Shown here: positions 26,213 through 35,078 of the stretch, piece by piece | Layout of the letters: each line of letters starts with the position of its first letter | Numbering within the stretch: position 1 is the stretch's first letter | Assembly (NCBI GenBank): GCA_024402435.1 | Contig: JAKSTU010000015.1 | Coordinates: forward strand, 1 to 49,704 | DNA from: Treponemataceae bacterium | Lineage (GTDB): Bacteria; Spirochaetota; Spirochaetia; Treponematales; Treponemataceae | Reading direction: 5' to 3' | Length of the DNA stretch: 49,704 nucleotides | The notes under the pieces: generated by a model | What the model was told of the DNA's origin: nothing | Databases searched by the model: none | What the model saw: the letters and a program-made list of their open reading frames with translations, nothing else | Translations under genes and position numbers: made by a program

Positions 26213-28093
26213 TTACCCTTTGTATTCAAGGGCTTTCGGTTTGGCAGCAATAATTTCTTCGTCAATTTCTTCCGTTGAAAAGAAACTGATTACATCAAGC
26301 AATGAACTTGCATGCACAGAAAGAGTTTCTGCCATTGAAGCCAGTTCTTCTGCGGCAGAAGCATTCTGCTGAACGACAGAATCAAGCTGTCCCAAAGCTT
26401 TTGTAACCTGCTGGGCTCCGATGTCCTGTTCGTGACTTGCGGCTGCAATTTCTTCCACAAGCTGTGCTGTCTGCTCGATTGCGGGAACTGTCTTGTCAAC
26501 CATTCCGCCGGCTGTTTCTGCTGTCAGAACCGTTTTCTTTGATGTTTCACTGATTTCGTGGGCAGCCACCTTGCTCCGTTCTGCAAGTTTGCGGACTTCG
26601 CTTGCAACCACTGCAAATCCGCGGCCGGCTTCTCCCGCACGGGCTGCCTCAATTGCCGCATTCAGCGCAAGCAAATCTGTCTGACTTGCAATTTCTTCGA
26701 TTACGGTGATTTTTTCAGCAATCTCATGAATTGCCTTGAGTGAATCGGCTACGCCTTTTCCTGCTTCAACTCCGTCAACTTTAGTCTGTTCTGCAATGCT
26801 TCCTGTTTTGGCCGCATTGTCCGCATTCTGTCTGATATTGGAAGCCATTTCTTCCATTGTTGATGAAATCTCTTCTGTTGAGGCAGCCTGTTCAGAGGCT
26901 CCGGAAGACACAATCTGACTTGTCTGAGCAATCTGTTCCGAACCGGCTGTAATTTCGGAAGCAGAATCTGATATTTCTCCCACAATTTCAGTAAGTTTTG
27001 AGTGAAGATTAAGAATTGCCTTGCTCATGGCATTGAATTCCAGAGAAGTTCTGCCGACTGTTCCGATTTCTGCAACCAGTTTTTCTCCAAAAGCAAGTTT
27101 TCCTGATGCAAGATTATTCAGAGCCTGATTGTTGATTGCAATACTCAGTGAAACCGTGCGTGAAATTACCCAGACCAGGAGAGATCCGATAAGAAGTACT
27201 GCCAAACTGATCACTCCGAGAATTCCTGACATTTTTATGAGTGAACGGGTAGATTCTTCTCTGTCACGCAGAATGGAAATACTCCAGTTTGTGCCCTGAA
27301 TCGGTGAATAACCTATCCAAAGATGGATTCCCTGATAATCAATTTCAGTAAAGCCTGAATTGCCTGTTACAGACTGCTGCGCCACTTTTGCAAGGTTTGA
27401 GTCTCCATTGGGATCAGATATCATGTTGAATCCGGCTTGAACAACATGTCTGTCTGAATGGCCCACAACTTTTCCTGTTGAATCAAGAATGAAGGAAAGT
27501 GCGCCCAAATCAATTGAGTCAACAATTTCACAGCCCATGAATCCGTCTGTAGTTCCGATGAGTGTTCCTTTTGTAACTCCTGAACGGTCTTTTACAGGAA
27601 CACAGAAAAGAAGTCTTAGAGCATTTTCTTCGTCTGTCTCAATCGGTCCAAGAATGTTTTTTCCGGCAGAAGAAATCATTTTGTAGAAATCACCTTCAGT
27701 CGGAAGAGAATACGCACTTCCGTTGCTGTTGATGAGGAGTCCGTTCTTTTCAAGAAGAGCTATTTCAAGAAAAATTGAATCATCATTAAGATAATGGGAA
27801 AGCATTTCTGAAAGTTCCCCAGTCAGTGAATGGCCTGCTTCGGAATACTCAAAATATTCTTCAAGAGCCGGGCTGTAGGAAATCATTTCAAGACTGGTGA
27901 AGATTGTATTGATTTTTTGCGAAACCGAATCAGATATGTATTTCGCATTGTTAACCAGATCGTTCTTTATTTCAGCTTTTATAAGCTGCTGGGAAGACTG
28001 AAGGCCGATAAGTGTAAGCCCGATACAGGCAATCAGAAGAACAACATCAAGTACAACGAGCATGATTGCCCGTATGGAATGCAGACGTTTCAT
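26213..28093 (-). CDS. Methyl-accepting chemotaxis protein (Cache-type sensor)
   Basis: This 626-residue membrane receptor has a first helix near 8-30, a periplasmic Cache-type sensor region (about 35-280) and a second helix near 285-310. A HAMP-like segment and a cytoplasmic signalling domain follow, with the highly conserved hairpin tip [20 protein letters not shown] and [15 protein letters not shown]. It should signal to CheA/CheW and steer flagellar motion; the ligand is unknown. The ATG at 28093 is chosen because GGAGG lies 4 bases upstream; an ATG at 28126 is less likely. It has no chemotaxis neighbour here. Confidence 0.95.
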   Translation of the reverse strand: MKRLHSIRAIMLVVLDVVLLIACIGLTLIGLQSSQQLIKAEIKNDLVNNAKYISDSVSQKINTIFTSLEMISYSPALEEYFEYSEAGHSLTGELSEMLSHYLNDDSIFLEIALLEKNGLLINSNGSAYSLPTEGDFYKMISSAGKNILGPIETDEENALRLLFCVPVKDRSGVTKGTLIGTTDGFMGCEIVDSIDLGALSFILDSTGKVVGHSDRHVVQAGFNMISDPNGDSNLAKVAQQSVTGNSGFTEIDYQGIHLWIGYSPIQGTNWSISILRDREESTRSLIKMSGILGVISLAVLLIGSLLVWVISRTVSLSIAINNQALNNLASGKLAFGEKLVAEIGTVGRTSLEFNAMSKAILNLHSKLTEIVGEISDSASEITAGSEQIAQTSQIVSSGASEQAASTEEISSTMEEMASNIRQNADNAAKTGSIAEQTKVDGVEAGKGVADSLKAIHEIAEKITVIEEIASQTDLLALNAAIEAARAGEAGRGFAVVASEVRKLAERSKVAAHEISETSKKTVLTAETAGGMVDKTVPAIEQTAQLVEEIAAASHEQDIGAQQVTKALGQLDSVVQQNASAAEELASMAETLSVHASSLLDVISFFSTEEIDEEIIAAKPKALEYKG

Positions 28094-28205
28094 AAAACCT
28101 CCGGAAACAAACGGTTTTTTGTGCATGATTTTCGCAAAGTAATTGTGATTTTAGAATATAACAGCAAAAAAACATTATGCAAGGAATATTTTACGTAAAA
28201 AAAGA

Positions 28206-28237
28206 CAAAAAAAAGGCTGTCCGCTTTTGGACAGCCC
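28206..28237 (-). terminator. Intrinsic terminator after the LysM/M23 gene
   Basis: A perfect 8-bp stem GGCTGTCC (28215-28222)/GGACAGCC (28229-28236) has loop GCTTTT. On the minus strand it is followed by eight T (28214-28207). It ends the minus-strand unit whose last gene stops at 28365. Confidence 0.9.
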
Positions 28238-28261
28238 AATGCCTAGTAAGGCGATTTCGGA

Positions 28262-28290
28262 CACACAATGGGTGGGAGGGGATTTGTGTG
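28262..28290 (+). other. G-rich hairpin in the 3' region of the LysM/M23 gene
   Basis: The 7-bp stem CACACAA (28262-28268)/TTGTGTG (28284-28290) encloses the G-rich loop GGGTGGGAGGGG. It lies between the M23 stop codon and the terminator. Function is unknown and it may be chance. Confidence 0.35.
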
Positions 28291-28364
28291 CCCGACATTT
28301 TATATATCGGCAATTTATCCCGAAACTTTAACAATAAAAAATGTGATTATCTCCTCACGGTTTT

Positions 28365-29273
28365 TCAGCGTGGCAGAAGATTTTGGGGATCAAGGAACCC
28401 GCTTCCCTGGCGAAGTTCAAAATGAAGGTGCGGACCTGTGGAGGCTCCTGTTGTACCGACATAACCTACAAGCTGATTCGCTGCGATTTTGTCCCCTTTT
28501 TTTACGGCACTTTCCTGAAGGTGGGCATAAAAACTCTGGAGTCCGCTGTCGTGGTTAACGATGACGTAATTGCCGTAAACATCATCATAGGTGCTTTCAA
28601 GGACAATTCCGTTCTGACAGCACAGAACATCGCTTCCGGCTTTTGCAGCCAGATCAATTCCGTTGTGCATTTTTTCCGTTCCGGTAATCGGGCTGATTCT
28701 CATTCCGAATTCTGAGGTAAGAACTGAATCTTTAAGCGGTTTTACAAGATTATTGTTGAAGAAATACAATCTTTCGGTCATGGAAAACCGTTCTCCGGCT
28801 GCAAAATAGAAAGTTTTCCCGTTTATTTCATACTGAGGCAGTTCTTTGTAGTTTTCAATGCGGCTTATCACAAGAAACTCAAGGAAAAACTGTGGGTCTT
28901 CACTGATGAAAAGCCCTGCCGCGGCGGGAATGAACAGTTCTTTGTCCTCAATATCAACCTGTGAACTGCCGAGGGAATTTGCGGTTGCAAGAGTTTCTGA
29001 GGGAATGGAACAACGGGAAGCAATTTTTATGAGCGTATCACCTTTTTGTGCTTTGTAGCGGTAAATGTTCAGGGAGAAATTCCTGTGTGCCGCCGTATCC
29101 ATGTAATATTGCTCCACATCCTGCATCAGTCGGGCATAAACTTTATTGGACCTGCTTGACTGCAATGTTTCAAGTTCTGGATAATTTTCGCCCTGTGTCT
29201 GGGCACAAATTGTTCCTGCAGCAGAAAAAAGAAGAAAAAACAGAACCAGGATTGTCAGAAGTTTTTTTGTCAT
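28365..29273 (-). CDS. LysM-M23 peptidoglycan endopeptidase, exported
   Basis: This 302-residue protein has a signal peptide (about 1-25, ending AAGTICAQT), a LysM domain (YKAQKGDTLIKIASRCSIP) and a C-terminal M23/LytM domain. The zinc ligands are present: MHNGIDLAA (His and Asp) and GPHLHFEL (HxH), so the enzyme should be active in cleaving peptidoglycan cross-bridges or stem peptides in the periplasm. The ATG at 29273 overlaps the stop of the upstream small membrane protein by 4 bases. The longer frame to 29372 lacks a signal-peptide start and is rejected. A terminator follows at 28206-28237. Confidence 0.93.
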   Translation of the reverse strand: MTKKLLTILVLFFLLFSAAGTICAQTQGENYPELETLQSSRSNKVYARLMQDVEQYYMDTAAHRNFSLNIYRYKAQKGDTLIKIASRCSIPSETLATANSLGSSQVDIEDKELFIPAAAGLFISEDPQFFLEFLVISRIENYKELPQYEINGKTFYFAAGERFSMTERLYFFNNNLVKPLKDSVLTSEFGMRISPITGTEKMHNGIDLAAKAGSDVLCCQNGIVLESTYDDVYGNYVIVNHDSGLQSFYAHLQESAVKKGDKIAANQLVGYVGTTGASTGPHLHFELRQGSGFLDPQNLLPR

Positions 29274-29650
29274 GGCAGGAACCTTACGGCCCAGGCTGCG
29301 GCCAGTAAAATGACAAGACTTGCAAGACCAGGGACAGTTCTGCCGGCGAAGACAAATCGGACTGTCAGACAAAGTCCTGCAATGACAAGCACAATTCTGA
29401 GCATTGCATAAAGTGTTCTTTTGATGAAGTGTTTTTTTTCTTCTTTTGAAGGCAGTTTTTTCAGTTCGGAAAGAAACTTTCTGACAGCGTAAAACAGAAA
29501 CAGAAGTGCAAATAATGAAAAAATCAGCAAAGTGTAATATTCCGGAGCATTCTGTGAAAACAGCCAGGAAACTCTGACAAAGCCGTAGGAAAGAGCAAAA
29601 AATGCAGAAAGAGAAATCAAAAAAAACAGGATTTTTTTTATGATGACCAT
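29270..29650 (-). CDS. Small membrane protein of unknown function
   Basis: I do not recognise this 126-residue protein. It has four likely membrane helices (about 5-25, 38-58, 82-102 and 108-124) with a basic loop (SELKKLPSKEEKKHFIKR) between the second and third. Its stop overlaps the start of the LysM/M23 gene by 4 bases, so the two are translated together. It may help place or control the peptidase; that is inference from overlap only. No strong ribosome binding site precedes the ATG. Confidence 0.7.
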   Translation of the reverse strand: MVIIKKILFFLISLSAFFALSYGFVRVSWLFSQNAPEYYTLLIFSLFALLFLFYAVRKFLSELKKLPSKEEKKHFIKRTLYAMLRIVLVIAGLCLTVRFVFAGRTVPGLASLVILLAAAWAVRFLP

Positions 29651-29660
29651 GATGCGGACA

Positions 29661-29695
29661 GAAAAAAAGGAGCCGATTTACTCAAGCTCCTTTTG
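29661..29695 (-). terminator. Intrinsic terminator after the ferredoxin gene
   Basis: The 9-bp stem AAAAGGAGC (29665-29673)/GCTCCTTTT (29686-29694) has a 12-base loop. On the minus strand the T-run continues through 29662. It lies 21 bp past the ferredoxin stop and just before the start of the small membrane protein. Confidence 0.85.
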
Positions 29696-29715
29696 GGAAT
29701 CAATGTGATTTCCGA

Positions 29716-29886
29716 TTATTCTTCTGAAATTGCTTCAGAAGGACAAACAGAAGCACAGCTTCCACAGCTGATGCATGCTTCTGCATCAATTACGCGTACG
29801 TCACCTGATTCAGAAATTGCACTTACAGGACATTCGCCTTCGCAAGCACCACAGTTTACACATTCGCTTGAAATTTTGTAGGCCAT
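29716..29886 (-). CDS. 2[4Fe-4S] clostridial-type ferredoxin
   Basis: A 56-residue protein starting MAYKISSECVNCGACEGECP. Two CxxCxxCxxxCP motifs, CVNCGACEGECP and CISCGSCASVCP, define a bacterial-type ferredoxin with two low-potential [4Fe-4S] clusters, acting in the cytoplasm. It is full length for this family (about 55 residues). A GAGAGG site lies 7 bases before the ATG. A promoter at 29947-29975 and a terminator at 29661-29695 make it a single-gene unit. It is a natural electron partner for pyruvate:ferredoxin oxidoreductase and for an Rnf complex such as the one encoded at 11.5-16.2 kb; that link is inference. Confidence 0.95.
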   Translation of the reverse strand: MAYKISSECVNCGACEGECPVSAISESGDVRVIDAEACISCGSCASVCPSEAISEE

Positions 29887-29946
29887 TCAAATACCTCTCG
29901 ATAGAGTTTTGCATCAAATGCATTGGGACGGAAAACCGTCACCGAT

Positions 29947-29975
29947 AAAATAACATAGTTCAGGCTCAAAAACAA
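29947..29975 (-). promoter_or_regulatory. Probable promoter of the ferredoxin gene
   Basis: Minus-strand TTGTTT (29975-29970), a 17-bp spacer and TATTTT (29952-29947). A short GACGG-TTTT-CCGTC hairpin (29927-29940) lies near the predicted start point. Confidence 0.55.
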
Positions 29976-29982
29976 GGGATTT

Positions 29983-30825
29983 TTATTCCCATTCTTCAAG
30001 CATTTTGTATATTGAAGGTTCCCGAAGATCAACTTTTGAAAATCTCGGGGGATAGACAATGCTGTTGTGACTGCTGATCAGGTCTGCCATGTCGGAAATG
30101 CCGGTTTTAAGATAATCGGGTTTGCCGGACGCCATGACTGTTCCGTCATCAGAAAAGACAAAAGCCTCCTCTCCGTAGTTTTTGAACAGCGGATTGCGGA
30201 TGACTTTGCCGCGTCCGGGAACACATGTGTAAACCATGTCGCCCAACTGAATGAAACGTGGCAAAGAACAAGTTCCGCCTTCAGGCAGGTCAAGTGTTAC
30301 AGAATCATTGTAAAAATCGGCGTCAGTCGTCCAATAGGGAATCTGAATTGCCGAAGAGGATGAACTTTCGTCTGTGTACCAGGCAAAAATCCGGGTACGC
30401 CTTCTTGCAGGGTTGAGCGTTACGGAAGTCATGTTGCTACCGGGCAGCCAAAGGTTGTCTTCTTTTTCCGAGCGGTACCAGAAATCAAGATAAAGTCCCT
30501 CCCCGATCTGTGCGGCAAAAAAAGGCTGGCTGTCAGTTTCGGGCGCGTATTCGCCGTCGTAATAAAAAGTATAGAAAGTCTGTAATGTTCGGGAGGCAAT
30601 TTCAGACGAAGATGTCTGGACAGAAAAACCTGTTTCCGGGTCTTCTGCCAGATTTGTCCTGATTGTAATGAAGCTGTGTGTGCTTTTGTAAACTCCGCTT
30701 TCCACGACAAGACCTTCTGCCTGCAATACGAAGCAGAAAGTCATTGCCGTGAAAATGCAAAGACAGAGTTTGTAAAGTTTATGATCAGTCAAAAAGTGAA
30801 TCAATTTTGTCTTTGTAGATTTCAT
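29983..30825 (-). CDS. Exported protein of unknown function
   Basis: I do not recognise this 280-residue protein. A hydrophobic segment (about 17-36, KLCLCIFTAMTFCFVLQAEG) looks like a signal peptide preceded by a longer charged leader. The mature part is rich in aromatic and Ser/Thr residues (FYTFYYDGEYAPETD, YLDFWYRSEKEDNLWLPG, FAWYTDESSSSS), suggesting a beta-rich periplasmic domain. Its start lies 41 bases inside the end of the acyl-CoA synthetase gene with no clear ribosome binding site, so the true start is uncertain. Context suggests co-transcription with that gene. Confidence 0.7.
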   Translation of the reverse strand: MKSTKTKLIHFLTDHKLYKLCLCIFTAMTFCFVLQAEGLVVESGVYKSTHSFITIRTNLAEDPETGFSVQTSSSEIASRTLQTFYTFYYDGEYAPETDSQPFFAAQIGEGLYLDFWYRSEKEDNLWLPGSNMTSVTLNPARRRTRIFAWYTDESSSSSAIQIPYWTTDADFYNDSVTLDLPEGGTCSLPRFIQLGDMVYTCVPGRGKVIRNPLFKNYGEEAFVFSDDGTVMASGKPDYLKTGISDMADLISSHNSIVYPPRFSKVDLREPSIYKMLEEWE

Positions 30826-32767
30826 TGATTTTTGGACGGATCATTTCCTGTTTTGCAGAAAGCTCTTTACCGACTGTGAAAGGCTCTGTAAGTATTTCAA
30901 AACGGTAAATGCGTTCGCAAGGGCGGAATCCCTGAGAACTGTTGATGCGGTTTTCGATTTCGTGTTTGATCAGTTCATTGAATTCGTCTGTCTTGATCAG
31001 GCTTTCAAGAGTTTCATTCTCCATGTGGTTTTCTTTTGCCCAAGCCAGAGAATTGTCTTTGTTTACCACAATGAGAGCACCCAGATATTTCTGGTCCTGA
31101 CCGAGAACAACAGATGCGTCGATAAAGTCACTTGCATTGATTCCGCTTTCTACGGCAAGAGGTTCAATGTTTTCACCGCCGACAAGAACGATTGTGTCTT
31201 TTGCGCGGCCTGTAATCTTGATTTCGTAGTCAACAGAAAGCATTCCCAGGTCACCTGTGTTGAGCCATCCGTCTTTGTCAACAACTGTAGCAGTCAGTTC
31301 AGGATTCTTGTAGTAACCTTTCATGATCTGGTCACCGCGGGCAAAAATCAGTCCCTTCTGACCGGGAGGCAGAGGATCGCCGTTAACAGGAAGTCCGTCT
31401 TTTTCTGCAACAATCTTGATTTCTGCAGAGGGGAAAACTTCTCCTACGCAGCCGGGACGTGGTTTGTACTGATTGCGCACTGAAAGAACAGGGCCTGCTT
31501 CAGTAATACCGTAACCTTCAAGCAGTGTAAGTCCGATTGCGCGGTAAAAATCGTCGATTTCTTTTGGAAGAGCACCGCCTCCGGAAATTGCACAAATAAG
31601 CTGACCGCCAAGCTTTTCACGGACTTTTTTGTAGACAAGTGCTTCTCCCAAGGCATGAGGCAGCAGAAGGAGAACAAAGGGAATTACACCCACAAGGAAG
31701 TCTACGAAACGTGATTTGGGTGTGTAATGAGTAACACGGCCAGAAACATGATCTTTTGCCCATGCATATTTTCCACCGACAGAAATGAAGAACTTGAACA
31801 TTCCGTATTTTACGCCGCCGGCTTTTTTCATTGCACGGATAACACCTTTTGCAAGAGATTCCCAAAGACGGGGAACACCGCTCATCCATTTTGGACGGAT
31901 TTTTTCAAAGTCAGGAAGCATGACAGATGCAATGGGCTTTGAGTAAGCCATACCGCTTCCGAAAGTAAGGATGATGTATGTAATGGTGCGTTCAAAACTG
32001 TGCCAGACAGGAAGAACTGAAAGCCACATGTCGCCGGGTTTTACATCAAGAACAGTGTGTACGACTTCAAGCTGGGCAACATAGTTGCGGTGAGTAAGCA
32101 TAACACCTTTTGGCTTGCCGGTTGTTCCGGAAGTAAAGATGATTGTTGCAAGGTCTGATTCCTGAGTCTTATCCATTTCGGCTTCGATTTTTTCCTTGTT
32201 GCCTGCAACTTTATAAAGTTCCTGACCGCGTTCAAAAATCTTCTGGAATTCATAGGCTTTGATGCCGGCCTTTTCAGCTTCGGCAGCAATTTCATCAGAG
32301 TATTCGTAGAGAATTGCTGTTTTGAGCATGGGCACTTCCTGAACTTCGTCAAGAACTTTTGCCAGCTGTCTCGGGTTTTCGAAGAAACCGCATTCACATT
32401 CTGCACAGGAAATGATATAGCGGATTTCCTGACCGGAAGAGTCTGTTCCGCGGGGAACGTCAGCTCCGCCCAAAGTCAGAACAGCAAGGTCTGACAGAAG
32501 CCATTCGCGGCGGTTGTCTGAAATGATAGCTACGTGGTCATTCCGTTTGATGCCCAGTTCTTCAAGTGCAAGAGCAAGGCCACAGAAATCGGCATATACC
32601 TGAGAAAATGAATAACGAACAAATTCGCCTGGATTTGAGGAATTACTGCGGGTGTTCTTTACAGCCTGAGCAGTAATATTCGGATACATTTGAGCCCTCT
32701 GTTTAATAACAAGAGGAATAGTTTTTGCGAGTGTCTTGTCCACTCTTTTTGGGTCGGGTGTAAACAT
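30785..32767 (-). CDS. Long-chain acyl-CoA synthetase (AMP-forming)
   Basis: This 660-residue member of the adenylate-forming (ANL) superfamily activates fatty acids with ATP and CoA. The P-loop motif IIFTSGTTGKPKGVMLTHRN and the motifs YGITEAGPVLSVRNQ and GWLNTGDLG are all present. A hydrophobic stretch in the middle (FLVGVIPFVLLLLPHALGEA, about 355-375) suggests membrane contact, as in the FadD/Fas15-type enzymes of treponemes. These probably activate host- or diet-derived fatty acids for lipid synthesis. No ribosome binding site is obvious before the ATG at 32767. It diverges from recO with 111 bp between them. Confidence 0.93.
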   Translation of the reverse strand: MFTPDPKRVDKTLAKTIPLVIKQRAQMYPNITAQAVKNTRSNSSNPGEFVRYSFSQVYADFCGLALALEELGIKRNDHVAIISDNRREWLLSDLAVLTLGGADVPRGTDSSGQEIRYIISCAECECGFFENPRQLAKVLDEVQEVPMLKTAILYEYSDEIAAEAEKAGIKAYEFQKIFERGQELYKVAGNKEKIEAEMDKTQESDLATIIFTSGTTGKPKGVMLTHRNYVAQLEVVHTVLDVKPGDMWLSVLPVWHSFERTITYIILTFGSGMAYSKPIASVMLPDFEKIRPKWMSGVPRLWESLAKGVIRAMKKAGGVKYGMFKFFISVGGKYAWAKDHVSGRVTHYTPKSRFVDFLVGVIPFVLLLLPHALGEALVYKKVREKLGGQLICAISGGGALPKEIDDFYRAIGLTLLEGYGITEAGPVLSVRNQYKPRPGCVGEVFPSAEIKIVAEKDGLPVNGDPLPPGQKGLIFARGDQIMKGYYKNPELTATVVDKDGWLNTGDLGMLSVDYEIKITGRAKDTIVLVGGENIEPLAVESGINASDFIDASVVLGQDQKYLGALIVVNKDNSLAWAKENHMENETLESLIKTDEFNELIKHEIENRINSSQGFRPCERIYRFEILTEPFTVGKELSAKQEMIRPKINEIYKDKIDSLFD

Positions 32768-32841
32768 AATGACATTTTACACGATTTTGTAAAAATGTCT
32801 ATAAATTCCCATGCCTCGTACTGAGCAATAGTATGCAAAAA

Positions 32842-32870
32842 TTGAACTTTTTTTTGTTTTCTTCTATATT
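32842..32870 (+). promoter_or_regulatory. Promoter of recO
   Basis: TTGAAC (32842-32847), a 17-bp T-rich spacer and TATATT (32865-32870). The predicted start point (about 32877) is 2 bases from the recO ATG at 32879, implying a leaderless mRNA. Confidence 0.65.
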
Positions 32871-32878
32871 GATTCCGT

Positions 32879-33667
32879 ATGCAGCGCAGTTTTTCCACAA
32901 AAGCCCTGGTTTTGCAAAGTCGGATTTTCGGAGAAGACAACAGAATTGTCACTTTTTTGTCAGCCGATTACGGAGTTTTTGACGCTGTGCTTTACGGCGG
33001 CCGGAAAAGCAAACTGAGGAGCTTTGTTTCTCCATTCCATTCGGGAACCCTGTGGTTCTATGATGATCCTTCAAAAAATCTCAAAAAAGTTGTTGATTTT
33101 GATCCGTCATCATTCAGAACCGGTCTGCGCGAAAACCTGTACAAAACTTATGCAGCATCTCTTTGCGCGGAAATAATCGGGAAAACGGAAGCAGGCGGAA
33201 ACACTCACGATCTTGAAGGAATCTGGGTTCTTGTAAACGGATTTCTGGACGGACTGGAATTGTGCGGAGAACAGGATTCCGTACTTGCGCTCCTGAGATT
33301 TCTGTGGCGGTTCATGGGCACAACAGGAATTCAGCCTGATGTGTTCACTTGCGGAAACTGCGAATCAAAAATCCCTGCAAATCCTGAAGAAATGCTTGTT
33401 TACGACGATTCACAGGAATGTTTTCTCTGTTCTGACTGTCTTTCCGGAAGCGGTATTCTCCAGTCAGAAAGCAGTCTTTACAAACCTTTGTGTGCAGAAG
33501 GACTGATTTATCTGCAGTGCGTAAACAGCCTTAAACCTTCGGAATCAAGATCAATGGTTCTTCATGCAAGCGCCGTTTCTCAACTGAGGGATCTTCTCTT
33601 TTTTCTGATTGAAAAAGCTGTGGGGCAAAAACTCAAAACTTTTGATGCAGCCCGAGGAATTCTTTGA
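32879..33667 (+). CDS. recO: DNA repair protein RecO
   Basis: This 262-residue mediator loads RecA with RecF/RecR and anneals single strands in recombinational repair. It has an N-terminal OB fold (MQRSFSTKALVLQSRIFGEDNRIVTFLS), a helical domain and a zinc knuckle (CGNC ... CFLCSDC, about 160-187). The protein is of normal RecO length. No ribosome binding site is present before the ATG and the promoter lies directly upstream, so translation probably starts on a leaderless transcript. The stop overlaps the promoter of the next operon. Confidence 0.93.
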   Translation: MQRSFSTKALVLQSRIFGEDNRIVTFLSADYGVFDAVLYGGRKSKLRSFVSPFHSGTLWFYDDPSKNLKKVVDFDPSSFRTGLRENLYKTYAASLCAEIIGKTEAGGNTHDLEGIWVLVNGFLDGLELCGEQDSVLALLRFLWRFMGTTGIQPDVFTCGNCESKIPANPEEMLVYDDSQECFLCSDCLSGSGILQSESSLYKPLCAEGLIYLQCVNSLKPSESRSMVLHASAVSQLRDLLFFLIEKAVGQKLKTFDAARGIL

Positions 33668-33693
33668 TATTTTTTTGATTTTGAAACTATAAT
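33664..33693 (+). promoter_or_regulatory. Promoter of the pyrimidine phosphorylase-recJ operon
   Basis: TTGATA (33664-33669), an 18-bp spacer and a perfect TATAAT (33688-33693). It overlaps the end of recO. A GGGAAA (33701-33706)/TTTCCC (33720-33725) hairpin followed by six T lies downstream and could act as an attenuator or as the recO terminator. Confidence 0.6.
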
Positions 33694-33756
33694 AACACAG
33701 GGGAAAACAGAATGATTCATTTCCCTTTTTTCAAAGTATATTATTGAGGTGAATAT

Positions 33757-35076
33757 ATGAGAGCAACTGATGTGATAATGAAAAAAAGAGGTTCCATACT
33801 GAACCCTTCCGGCAGCGAACTTACCCGCGAAGAAATTGAATTCATCGTAAAGGGATATGTTGACGGTTCCATACCTGACTACCAGATTTCCGCATGGCTT
33901 ATGGCTGTGTATTTCAACGGAATGACTTTTGAAGAAACAGCCCGGCTTACGGACATAATGCTTCATTCCGGCGATGTAATGGATCTTTCATCATTGAGCG
34001 GACCTTTTGTTGACAAGCATTCAACCGGCGGCGTGGGTGACAAGATTTCTCTGCCACTTGCACCCATTGTTGCAGCCTGCGGGATTCAGGTTCCCATGAT
34101 GAGCGGACGTGCTTTGGGACACACCGGCGGAACTTTGGACAAATTGGAATCAATTGAAGGATATCGGGTAGGTCTTTCTCAGGAAGAATTCTGTTCTATA
34201 ATCGGAAAATGCGGTTACGCAATGACAGGCCAGACAAAGGAAATTGTCCCCGCCGACAGACTTCTGTACGCATTGCGGGATGTAACCGGAACTGTAGAAT
34301 CTGTGCCCCTTATTACGGCAAGCATTCTTTCAAAGAAAGTTGCAGAAGGTTCTGACGCACTTGTGTTTGACGTAAAATGGGGAACCGGTGCCTTCATGAA
34401 AACACGTGAAACAGCTTTTACTCTTGCTGATTCACTTGTAAAAACTGCTCAGGCAATGGGCAAAAAAGCTGCAGCCCTTATTACTGACATGAACACCCCT
34501 CTTGGAGAAAAGACGGGAAACTTCCTGGAAATAGAAGAAACTGTAGACATTCTCAAAGGTTTGGGGCCGGAAGATGTGCGTCAGCTTACATATGCTCTTG
34601 CAGCGCAGATGCTTGTATTGGGCGGAAAAGCAAAAGACAAGGCTGAAGGTACGGCACTTGCAGAAGAAGCTGTAAAAAGCGGACGGGCACTTGATCTGTT
34701 CCTCAAAAATGTTGACATTCAGGGCGGAGATTCCGAGAAACTGCTTTCTCAGTTCGGAAAACGCCGTTCACAATACAAAAAGGTAATTGTTGCTGACAAA
34801 GACGGATACATGTCCATTGATGCATACAAATCAGGCATTGCAGGAATTTCTCTTGGTGTGGGACGCAACCGGACCGAAGATTCCGTTTGTCCTGACGCCG
34901 GTTTTATTCTGCTGAAAAAACAGGGTGACAAAGTCTGCAAAGGCGATGAAATCATGGAAGTGTTCGGAAAAGATGAAGCCTGTTTTGACGATGCGTTGCC
35001 GATTCTTCGCAGTGCAATTGAATATTCCGAAACGGAACCGGAGAAAAATCCCCTTATCTACAAGGAAATCTGCTGA
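33757..35076 (+). CDS. Pyrimidine-nucleoside (thymidine) phosphorylase
   Basis: This 439-residue enzyme splits thymidine, uridine or deoxyuridine with phosphate into base and (deoxy)ribose-1-phosphate, in the cytoplasm. Diagnostic blocks are VDKHSTGGVGDKISL (phosphate-binding region) and SGRALGHTGGTLDKLESI, the family signature. The C-terminal domain (about 340-430) is intact. GAGGTG lies 6 bases before the ATG. The length fits the Pdp/DeoA group; residues that separate the two were not analysed. With the nucleoside importer at 21-26 kb it suggests salvage and catabolism of nucleosides. recJ starts 2 bases after its stop. Confidence 0.95.
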   Translation: MRATDVIMKKRGSILNPSGSELTREEIEFIVKGYVDGSIPDYQISAWLMAVYFNGMTFEETARLTDIMLHSGDVMDLSSLSGPFVDKHSTGGVGDKISLPLAPIVAACGIQVPMMSGRALGHTGGTLDKLESIEGYRVGLSQEEFCSIIGKCGYAMTGQTKEIVPADRLLYALRDVTGTVESVPLITASILSKKVAEGSDALVFDVKWGTGAFMKTRETAFTLADSLVKTAQAMGKKAAALITDMNTPLGEKTGNFLEIEETVDILKGLGPEDVRQLTYALAAQMLVLGGKAKDKAEGTALAEEAVKSGRALDLFLKNVDIQGGDSEKLLSQFGKRRSQYKKVIVADKDGYMSIDAYKSGIAGISLGVGRNRTEDSVCPDAGFILLKKQGDKVCKGDEIMEVFGKDEACFDDALPILRSAIEYSETEPEKNPLIYKEIC

Positions 35077-35078
35077 TT

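Noticed and set aside
29274..29372. N-terminal extension of the LysM/M23 protein
   Set aside because: It would place a Cys-rich leader before the signal peptide; the ATG at 29273 gives a normal signal peptide.
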